Shown one piece after another: positions 56,282 through 64,000 of a DNA stretch of 64,000 bases (position 1 is the first letter of the stretch; each line of letters starts with the position of its first letter). The stretch is from Acanthosepion esculentum (taxonomy: Eukaryota; Mollusca; Cephalopoda; Sepiida; Sepiidae). The stretch spans positions 54,291,925 to 54,355,924 of the forward strand of contig OZ038500.1 of the NCBI GenBank assembly GCA_964036315.1, given 5' to 3'. The notes below the pieces were generated by a model. The model was not told the DNA's origin. It saw only the letters and a list, made by a program, of their open reading frames with translations, and searched no databases. The translations under genes were made by a program, and so were the position numbers.

Positions 56282-56285
56282 CAAT
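55870..56285. repeat. Near-perfect 310-bp palindrome between two (TA)n arrays
   Basis: Arms 55932-56085 and 56090-56242 (for example ATTCATACGAAAAGCAGATA, TAACTCTCGCAAACAATTTT, AACAAGGATCATA) with almost no loop. (TA)n at 55870-55931 and 56238-56280. Homologous arms with a longer centre are at 60885-61395. Confidence 0.95.
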
Positions 56286-56571
56286 TTCAACTACAGAGCA
56301 AACATTTTTATCATCGGTTGCTTTTTTTTTTGCTTACATTTTTTATAAAGAAGAAAAAAAATCAATGTTTTATTAAGATTTAACTTCGATTAAAAATTAA
56401 GTGAATGTTTTCTCGGAATTTTAATTTTATTAATGGTTTATTAAAATCCGAAATAAAATAATAAAATGCCCAAATAAATTGTATGTTGTGTTCCTTTTTA
56501 TAATTACTTTCTGTGTTGATTTATTCTGTGATATTTTCCTAACGTGTACACAATTTATACTCATCAATGTT

Positions 56572-56835
56572 ATAAATATGGCTTTTATAGACATTTTAAG
56601 ACATTGTTGCTATACTCATAATTAATTTTATTTAGTGTTGGTTCATTTTTTTTATATCGAGCTATCAAGGATTTGAAGTGTTTGTTGTTTATATATATAT
56701 ATATATGTTTATAAACAACAAACACTTCAAATCTTTGATAGCTCGATATAAAAAAAAAAAAAATGAACCAACACTAAATAAAATTAATTATGAGTATAGC
56801 AACAATGTTTTAAAATGTCTATAAAAGCAATGTTT
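56572..56835. repeat. Palindrome with ~125-bp arms centred on (TA)n
   Basis: TTTATAGACATTTTAAGACA, TTAATTTTATTTAGTGTTGG and TTGAAGTGTTTGTTGTTTAT are all complemented on the other side. The centre is TATATATATATATATA at 56692-56706. A T-run differs in length between arms. Confidence 0.95.
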
Positions 56836-57055
56836 TAGGATGCTGAAATTGTAAAAAAAAAAAAAAATATTTTACATAAAATTGCAAGTTGAGCATTTAA
56901 AAACATTAATAATAAAAAATATAAACTAAGTTACCCCCCCCCTACATATTCTTAGCGTTAATTTTTAATTTGACTATAACGGAGTGCGTTTCATGTTCAG
57001 TTACCAAAAAAAATTCGCTACCAATTACATTAATTATTTTTGTCTTACTAATTCA

Positions 57056-57097
57056 CCCCTGAAGATGATCTGGGATGAGATTGAAAGTACTTGGGAA
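57056..57097 (+). ncRNA. Hammerhead-like ribozyme candidate
   Basis: Stem I CCC (57056-57058) with GGG (57093-57095), core CTGAAGA (57059-57065), a spacer T, stem II GATCT/AGATT, GAAA (57083-57086), palindromic GTAC, then TT at the expected cleavage dinucleotide. All strictly conserved core residues are present; the unpaired T before stem II is non-standard. Relatives at 20252 and 45764 are decayed. Confidence 0.45.
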
Positions 57098-57237
57098 AAT
57101 AAAAGTAATAACCAAAACTACAGTGTTTTCTTGTAACAACACTAAGAAATTGTTCCGTGAATTTGAGAGGATTAAAATAAAATAGATTTATTTATTTAAA
57201 ATATATCTAGATTATTCAACCAAACATGTTTGAATGA

Positions 57238-57239
<2 letters not shown>

Positions 57240-57294
<55 letters not shown>

Positions 57295-57768
57295 ACAAAC
57301 ATATAATTAAATTCCTTAGACTGTTTAAACATTCAAATTTATATCAAACATTATAATATTTATGAACTCTCAAAGTAAAGCAAAACAACAGCGTCCATTC
57401 CAAAGAAAGTTAATGACACTTTATCATAACTTCTTTCTCTTTTTCTCTTTATGCCCTTTTCTCCTCTCCACCTCCCATATCAATATATAACTTCCGTTAA
57501 GTTAACCGATTTAATGTGTCAATGTCTGGATTTCTCCAACAATTTAAATTTGAAAGAATAGAAATGTTATATGTAACTCAATCATGTCTCTCTCTCCCCT
57601 CACTTCGTTAATTTACATATACTTATTACTGCCCGTCATAAATGTGTAAATTTCTTTTCATTTTTTGTTTCAACCTCTGGAAATAAAATCTGATGATCCG
57701 CGGTCCTTTAAAAGGGCTGTGGCGAAATAATTTATTATATGAAACCTTAAATTGGTCTGTTTTTATTT

Positions 57769-57842
<74 letters not shown>

Positions 57843-58123
57843 GGTGGTACTCGCTTGGAAAAACCTTGGGTAAATCGGCTTGTAGTAGAACAAACCAGTA
57901 CCCAAGGGAAAATGAGGAATAAAAAAAGAAAGAACCAAGAACATGAAACTGAGGCGAAAACAATCGTCCAGAGTTCAAGCTCAGAGTCCAAAGGAAAAAA
58001 AACTCCAAAACGAGTAAAAGCAACTACGTAAAGTACACTAAGTAGAGCAAACCTAATATAAACCTAAGGAGTCAGACAAACCTACCAAGGTTTCACCTAA
58101 CGGATCGCCAGGGTAATGCTGGC

Positions 58124-58191
<68 letters not shown>

Positions 58192-58400
58192 ACATTTATA
58201 TATATTATGTTTAACGTTCTTTTTATAGATACAAGTATTTAAGCAAATTCTCTGTTTTTATAATAAACAGTATTAAATAACATTTACCGGCTTGAATGTC
58301 CGAGAAATTTTCATAGAATTTCAAAAAAATATAAATATAATAAATATAATATAATATATATAAATGTCTTTAAATAAATTGTCGGACTATGTCCAATTCT

Positions 58401-58496
<96 letters not shown>

Positions 58497-58648
58497 TACC
58501 TCCGAGGTATCTCACATTTATAGAACTGCCGAAATGCGCGAACTTTTCCACAACCAGCAATTTCTGGCTATGTATATAAATGCTTGACTCAGAGTTGGTT
58601 TTAGTGGAGCAGGTTGTCAAACTTGAGCCAAAGACACACATAGAGACG

Positions 58649-58724
<76 letters not shown>

Positions 58725-58725
58725 T
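57240..58725. repeat. Long (TA)n arrays
   Basis: 57241-57292, 57776-57840, 58126-58188, 58404-58494 and 58654-58722. 57840-58120 between them is low-CpG purine-rich DNA without assigned features. 58195-58335 matches the unit at 30480-30600 (TTTTTATAGATACAAGTATT, AATAAACAGTATTAA). Confidence 0.95.
57690..57735 (+). ncRNA. Hammerhead-like motif with 11-bp stem II
   Basis: CTGATGA (57690-57696), T, stem CCGCGGTCCTT paired with AAGGGCTGTGG (57698-57722; several G-U pairs), C, GAAA (57724-57727), then TAATTTATTA. The partner copy at 46458-46505 supports structural conservation. Stem I is unclear. Confidence 0.45.
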
Positions 58726-58794
58726 CATACTAAAAGGCAAATAAATTGAACATTTTGCAAGACTTACTTAAATTCGCAAAAATAGAACTGTGTT

Positions 58795-58985
58795 CGCAGT
58801 ACAAATTCACGCATAGACACGCGTGCGCATGCGCAAAGTAATTGGCGCCGAAGTTGTTGAACGAAACGCCATATTGAGCAACGGTTCTTTCTTCTGAGTC
58901 CAAAACGCTTGTGCGAAGAAGAAAAAGAAAGTTGAATTTCATATCTCATAGCAACGACATAACAAATTTCCGAATTAAAAGTCCG
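58795..58985 (+). promoter_or_regulatory. Possible CpG-rich promoter with splice-donor-like leader end
   Basis: In otherwise CpG-poor DNA, 58808-58930 holds about a dozen CpGs. TGCGCATGCGCA (58825-58836) is a perfect NRF1-type palindrome and CGCCATATTG (58868-58877) is YY1-like. A half X-box (CATAGCAAC, 58947-58955) follows. CATAAG|GTAAAT at about 59001 would serve as a 5' splice site. It lies 3.6 kb upstream of the FAM47-like ATG on the same strand and could be its first non-coding exon. This is inference. Confidence 0.35.
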
Positions 58986-59001
58986 TCTTTCCATCTCATA
59001 A

Positions 59002-59535
59002 GGTAAATGATATAGTTCAAATGATTTGTCGTAAAAAACATGACGGTTTGAAAACAATCTTTACTTAAAAAAATGATGTTTCTTTTTTTTTGTAGAACTC
59101 GTTCAGTAAGCACTCTCCTGCTTTCGAGATGTTCTTATTCTTTCCTGAAAAAGCGGCGTAATAAAAAACTATAAGAAGCTGATAGGTTGGTATTCTTAAT
59201 ATCTGATTATGTTTTACATTGTTTTGTATTTCATAGTAATTCGAATTGAAGATAGAAAACATATAATTTAATAATCGTAATTTTCAAAAAGATAATCTAG
59301 TAACACAAAAAAATATAGATTGTAAACTCTTTGGCATTATATCCCATTACTTTTTGTATGATTGTCTAAATTCAAAAGCAGTTGTCGTGCTCTTCAGTCT
59401 TGCTTAGTAAATCAATCTAGAGATGGTGAATCGGTAAAAACACACATCCCCTAACAGCCTGGCCTATTCGTGGGGATGTGTCGACCCCACCACAAAAAAC
59501 AAAGAAAAAAAAAAAAACGCTTCAATGATTGAAAT
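59002..59535. other. AT-rich DNA with a small inverted repeat
   Basis: ACACATCCCC (59440) and GGGGATGTGT (59473) form a 10-bp hairpin. Nothing else recognised. Confidence 0.5.
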
Positions 59536-59539
59536 TCTT

Positions 59540-60070
59540 GAGTCACTCGAGTTACACTGGTCAATTTTTCTCGACAGGCTCTATCTTACACTGTATTGAA
59601 TGTTGCTGTCACATACAGTGCTTCTGCTATAGATTTAGAGATTCTGGATAAAATACAAAGAAGAATCTGCAATATTATTGGTCATGACCTGGCATATCGT
59701 ATTCAGTCACTTTGCCACTGTCTTAAAGTAGCTTCTCTCTGCTTTTTATATTTTTCTATAAATATTTTTAAAAATTCGTCCGTCACCATTCAATCCTCCA
59801 TACACCATAATACCACATCCTCACCAGAGGGGACCTACAAAAACGCGCCCCTCACCATAAACATTTGATGATAATAAAATATATACAATTCTAATCATGA
59901 AAAGATGAAAGGGGAGGGAGATGAACCCCATAACAAACTAAAATTCAACAAATTTTTACTGTTTTCTCTCCTTAATAATGTTTTCTTTTTCTCATATTCT
60001 CTCACACTCAATATCCCCTTGCATCTTAGTGGCTTTATTACTTTGCTTGGGGTGAAATGATTAAAAGCAA
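59540..60070 (+). mobile_element. CR1/L2-type LINE 3' end, plus strand
   Basis: Plus frame SASAIDLEILDKIQRRICNI, IGHDLAYRIQSL, then the 3' UTR ending CTTTGCTTGGGGTGAAATGATTAAAA. 59790-59945 is a foreign-looking segment (ATAATACCACATCCTCACCA) related to the insert at 51831. Only the last part of RT survives. Confidence 0.8.
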
Positions 60071-60640
60071 GAGCAATTACTATCTCCCCTACCCAGCTAG
60101 GGATAAGTAACAGAACAGACTATGCACTTTACTCTTGGTTGGCAACTAACCTTGAAGAAGGACGACTCTAAATTTAAAACCACGAACGGAATTCCCTTCT
60201 CACTGCTAGAGATAAAATAGGCATAATATACAGGGGGTCCTGCTTGAAATCCCACCGGGCGTGTACGTTAAGTGCTCGATCAGACGCAGAATAGCATTGT
60301 ATATATATTTATTATTAGTCGCTGAAATTGCACAAGACAAAAATACAAATAATAAATAATAATAATAATAAACAGTAAAAAAACAAAACAAAACAAATTA
60401 AAAACCATTTTTGTTCGCTTTCCGGTCATATGATACTCTGCGAGACTAATTCCAATATGTCGATTCTGAATTTGTACTCAGAACTGTCTTCGTACCTCAA
60501 GAATTTGAGATAAACAGATATCCTATTTATGTTCAAGGTGTTGCGGGAAGTATTTGCCACTTGTTACTGAAACAGTTTACGAATTGTAAATAAATTTTTC
60601 TTCAAGACCTTCAATACAAACGAATTTAACACGTAGAGGA
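60071..60640. other. AT-rich DNA, nothing recognised
   Basis: Includes an AAT run near 60349-60370. No ORF with a domain. Confidence 0.4.
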
Positions 60641-60641
60641 T

Positions 60642-60699
<58 letters not shown>

Positions 60700-60817
60700 G
60701 ACAGACCATAGCTCAGAAAAAAAGGAGGGAAAATATACTTGTATGATTAGCAGCAGCGAACTCAATGGAGGCTATGTATGCGGGATAGATAATAGACCGA
60801 AGTAGCTAGTGAATCAG

Positions 60818-60886
<69 letters not shown>
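60642..60886. repeat. (TA)n arrays
   Basis: 60650-60698 and 60820-60886, separated by 120 bp of unassigned sequence. Confidence 0.95.
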
Positions 60887-60890
<4 letters not shown>

Positions 60891-61395
60891 GAATATTTCA
60901 TATAAAAAGCAGATTAGTAAAGTTAATGCTATAAATGGCGAAAAACATCTTCGCAAACAAATTTATTAATATTACATTAACCCATGAATCTCTCGATAAA
61001 TGTTATGATCCCTGTTTTTAATAAATTCCGGTGGTATAACGTCTTTTTTTGCTAGTACTTTCATCTGTTCATACAGACATCATCAGGCATGGAAATTAAT
61101 TTGTTTTTTTAGTACATCCAGGTAATAACGGAACACGAAAAAGTAGATGTTAATCGAAATATGTTTTTTTAGAATAGTGTTATTAATAACGGGAAAGACA
61201 TTTTTTCTTTTGAAGCGTGCGGTCGCAATGCTAAGGTTGGATTTTTTTTTCATTACCACCGGAATTTATTAAAAACAGGGATCATAACATTCATCGAGAG
61301 ATTCGTGGGTTAATGTAATTGTAATATTAATAAATTTGTTTTTCGCCATTAATTTTACTAATCTGCTTTTTGTATGAATGATTCATGTAATATAA
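60885..61395. mobile_element. Fold-back element, ~150-bp arms, 230-bp centre
   Basis: Arms 60888-61035 and 61255-61392 (AAAAAGCAGATTAGTAAA, TCTCTCGATAAATGTTATGA, TTAATAAATTCCGG and complements), homologous to 55932-56242. The centre has AAGGTTGG- and CATCATCAGGCATG-containing unique sequence. (TA)n borders both sides (60820-60886 and 61418-61470). Confidence 0.85.
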
Positions 61396-61415
61396 TTTGA
61401 ACTGCACCACATAAT

Positions 61416-61474
<59 letters not shown>

Positions 61475-61638
61475 AAGACATTTTTTATGTTTATACGTTC
61501 TTTTTATAGATACAAATATTTAAATAAATGCTCTGTTTATAATAAACAGTATTAACAACATTTACCGGCCTGAATATCCGAGAAATTTTCATAGAAAATA
61601 TGCGTCATCATTTACTTAAATATTTGTATCTATAAAAA

Positions 61639-61678
61639 GACCTAGCGCTTTCGAACATCATTGTTCATCTTCAGGGTC
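61639..61678 (-). ncRNA. Best hammerhead-ribozyme candidate
   Basis: Minus strand, in order: stem I GACC (61675-61678), core CTGAAGA (61668-61674), spacer T, stem II GAACA-ATGA-TGTTC, GAAA (61649-61652), palindromic GCGC, TA, stem I partner GGTC (61639-61642). Every conserved core residue and three stems are present. An unpaired T precedes stem II. A 17-bp inverted copy of GACCTAGCGCTTTCGAA (61639-61655 and 61682-61698) makes a competing hairpin. Confidence 0.5.
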
Positions 61679-61689
61679 AATATTCGAAA

Positions 61690-61854
61690 GCGCTAGGTCA
61701 TCGTATGGACAATACTTATTTCGAAATCATTTTCAAATAAAAAGTCTCATTAGAGAATATGAGAAAATTCAAAAGAAAATATGCAAGACTATGTTGTCTT
61801 TAACATTTAATACTACATGTTTAAAAGAAAAGTTGCTGCCAAATTACACACATA

Positions 61855-61855
<1 letters not shown>
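61690..61855 (+). pseudogene. Penelope-like element 5' ORF fragment
   Basis: Plus frame [42 protein letters not shown], aligned along its length with 54060-54225. It follows the hammerhead-like region and ends, like the other, in a (TA)n array. Confidence 0.55.
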
Positions 61856-61996
<141 letters not shown>

Positions 61997-62094
61997 TTTG
62001 CCACGTGGTTTGATTGAATTAAAAGTATGCTTGCCTGGGGACAAAGAAACCTTACCAGAATGGAAACGAGACGGTTCACTTCTTCTATATGTGC

Positions 62095-62460
62095 CGTGTC
62101 CCTTCAGGACGTAGACGATAATGGCTCTTCACAATTTCCTGTCCATTGTAGCTCTTAATAAATTTTGTTGTTTTATTATTTTTCCTAAATGCTTGTTACT
62201 CCATCAATTTACTCAAGCTTACTAGGTAGGTTATGCGCTGTTTTCTTCTGTCCGCCTTGCCTTCAATTTGTCCTGTGAGTATCGTATTTTCCAAGCACTC
62301 TTTCCTCATTATGTGCCCCAGAAATTCCAACTGCCTCTTCCTGATGTTAGGGTATAAGTTTCCTATTTGTTTCCATTTTCTCTAAAACTTTGTCGTTGCT
62401 TACATGTTCGTTCTATGAGATCCTAGAGAACTTCTTCTGTAGAACCGCTGACACATCCCC
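62095..62460 (-). mobile_element. RTE-type LINE C-terminal remnant
   Basis: Homologous to 8060-8410 at the DNA level (CCTTCAGGACGTAGACGATA, CATTATGTGCCCCAGAAATT, CTTCCTGATGTTAGG), with frames destroyed. Confidence 0.75.
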
Positions 62461-62552
62461 AGAATTAAGTAAAAATTAAAAAAAAAGAAAAAAAAAAAGA
62501 AGCAAACTGAGAAAAATGAAAAACTTCTTTTTAATTTTTTTTTTTTTTTTAG

Positions 62553-63491
62553 ATCTGACCAATAAAAATAACTGACCGGTTTCGTAATCCTTGTATGAAT
62601 TTTCCAATAGAAATCAATCCTTAAATAATGCCATCAAAAGCAGAATGGATTAAAATCCAGAAGTCTTCTGGAAGCCCACACTTCAGGTACATATCTAAGC
62701 AACGTTTAATGGACACGTCGAACTGGATACGCCTGAAAAAAGGCTACGATTCACTGGACGCTTCTGACAATCCGAACCTGATCTGCTGGGAAAGGATTGG
62801 ACCTGAAAGAGTGGCGCCGGTGTTGACCACTTCAACAAAGGAGAGACTAAAACCGCGTCCATCGAGCGCCTCCCATAGAGAAAAATCAACGGCTAAGTTA
62901 CTGTCAGAACTTGAGGCTAAGCGGCCCATCAACGCATGGACTGTGGATGAGATTAGAAAAACGATGTATGTCCCGAATCTGAAGAAACTTCCGAAATCCG
63001 ACACTCATTTCTCAAAGTTTTTGAAGAAAACGTTCACCGTCCCTAAAGAAAAAGAAGCGGAAAATGAAAAAGAAAAAGTTTCAAAAAAAAAAGTGAAAAC
63101 TGAAAACCCTTTCAGTGAGCTTTACGCCTTCCGTGATGTTAAACCTGACCCGACACTGATCTGGGTGAAAGTCCTGTGGAAGATTGCCCGCGAATTTTGC
63201 GTTTGGTTTGACTCTTTAGGTACAGGTCACCCTAAAGTAACGGACAGTTTTATGGTCAACTTGTTAGCCAGTGGTTGTCATATCAAAGAATGGGCTCCCA
63301 TCAGGTTAGAGCAGGTGACAGAGACAATAGGTGATATTCAACCAATGGAGTTCGAACGGTCAATTGATTATGGCATGAATCCAATTGATGACGCTGAACC
63401 CACTGGAAAGCCCTTGACTAAAAGGGAAAGAGCTTTCGCTTATGGAAGATGGTATTGCCCTGTTAAGTTTTGGGGTAAACTTAATACAGAG
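62553..63491 (+). CDS. FAM47-like protein, first coding exon (coding 62628-63491)
   Basis: 288 codons from ATG 62628 (in-frame TAA at 62622-62624 just upstream) to GAG|GTAGGT, phase 0. A T-rich AG at 62551-62552 may be the acceptor of a leader intron. Residues 1-60 are basic/aromatic, 75-110 polar helical, 130-160 a lysine/glutamate-rich linker, and 185-220 a conserved-looking block (AREFCVWFDSLGTG ... LLASG). 272-282 reads YGRWYCPVKFW, close to YGAWYL.PK.W of FAM47 proteins. Human FAM47E is reported to bind PRMT5; invertebrate roles are unknown. The frame is intact and its codon use is unlike the surrounding AT-rich DNA. Family call moderate; gene reality high. Confidence 0.65.
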
Positions 63492-63543
63492 GTAGGTTAT
63501 ATTTTGTTTCATTTAATTAACATTTAAAAAAAAAATAAATTAG

Positions 63544-63592
63544 GAAGAGCCCACTGGGAAACACTTGACTAAATGGGAAAGGATTTTTCGCA
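63544..63592 (+). pseudogene. Degenerate duplicate of part of the FAM47-like exon, in its intron
   Basis: EEPTGKHLTKWERIF in frame matches AEPTGKPLTKRERAF of the exon (63395-63438), at clear DNA similarity. It begins 53 bp after the donor and is followed by a T-run. It has no convincing splice sites. Confidence 0.7.
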
Positions 63593-63599
63593 GTTTTTT

Positions 63600-64000
63600 T
63601 TTTTGTACAGTGAAAGGTCTGAATGTCATGCGAAGTAGAGTGTTACTGAGTACGAGGTAGTATGCAGACTGGAGGTGAAGTAACGATTAACCCTAGACAT
63701 GAACAATTTAAGACTGTAGTGATTGGGAGTCGGTTCCACAGAGGAGTTGCTCGCGGGAAGAAGCTGTTCGAGTGGAACTTACTTCTCACCAACGGAATAC
63801 GGGGGAAATGAGAGCGGTTTGCTACAATGTGAGTGGCATTACAGATCCAAGCTGAAGGTTAGGACTGGCGTAACCAAGGAAACCAGTTCGTCCGTGCACT
63901 TTCCATTGAAGTAGCGATGGAGCAGTGAGAGGCTAGCCATATCCCATCTGTGTGGGAGAGAGAGGCTTGAGGGTGGAAAATAATTCGTCACCCACAAGGA
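63600..64000 (-). mobile_element. LINE (CR1/L2-like, second family) RT C-terminus
   Basis: The minus strand reads SLPHRWDMASLSLLHRYFNG, CTDELVSLV, FPPYSVGEKYVPLEQLLPAS and NHYSLKLFMSRVNRYF. This is the typical last segment of these RT proteins (HRR.VASLSL.YRYFHG.C...L). Distinct from the family at 3385. It continues past the window edge. Confidence 0.8.

Overview
This is an intron-rich, AT-rich animal window dominated by dead transposable elements and (TA)n/(CA)n microsatellites. The mix of Penelope-like elements, CR1/L2-type and RTE-type LINEs, mariner relatives, chimeric SINEs and very long dinucleotide arrays, together with the lophotrochozoan-looking genes, suggests a coleoid cephalopod, probably an octopus. 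That assignment is inference; no species marker was found.

Two host genes are supported, both on the + strand. Between 6337 and 28808 lie the last five coding exons of a TSPAN15-like tetraspanin. Every junction has AG/GT splice sites in phase 0. The exons cover the large extracellular loop with eight cysteines (CCG, a single C, a single C, CC, CGY, GC), the fourth membrane segment and the cytoplasmic tail. Membrane segments 1-3 must lie left of the window. Between 62628 and 63491 lies the first coding exon of a FAM47-like gene. A CpG-rich stretch near 58800-58985, with NRF1-like and YY1-like sites and a splice-donor-like end, may be its promoter and 5' leader.

Layout: 1-6300 holds MITEs, a U2-snRNA-headed SINE, a 56-bp tandem array and LINE fragments. 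6300-28800 is the tetraspanin body. Its introns hold a TSD-flanked SINE family, a decayed Ty3/Gypsy pol split by a deleted mariner (11214-12100), a second mariner (13527-14808), a piggyBac-like MITE inside a U2 SINE, minisatellites and LINE 3' ends. 29000-36800 is a microsatellite and fold-back zone with tRNA-derived SINEs and a 5S-rRNA/tRNA chimeric SINE. 36800-39200 is featureless AT-rich DNA. 39700-46600 holds Penelope-like elements, one with 0.2-kb inverted ends and a plant-type mariner inserted in its ORF, plus a hAT MITE. 46600-58800 holds hairpins, a solo LTR, LINE pieces, a fold-back Tc1/mariner relative and large palindromes bordered by or centred on (TA)n. 58800-64000 is the FAM47 promoter/exon region with LINE and Penelope remnants.

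The most interesting material is in small RNA-like modules: U2- and 5S-headed SINEs, a SINE family with UNCG-type hairpins, and about ten hammerhead-ribozyme-like cores in Penelope-type contexts. All family assignments come from reading motifs by eye; no database search was run.
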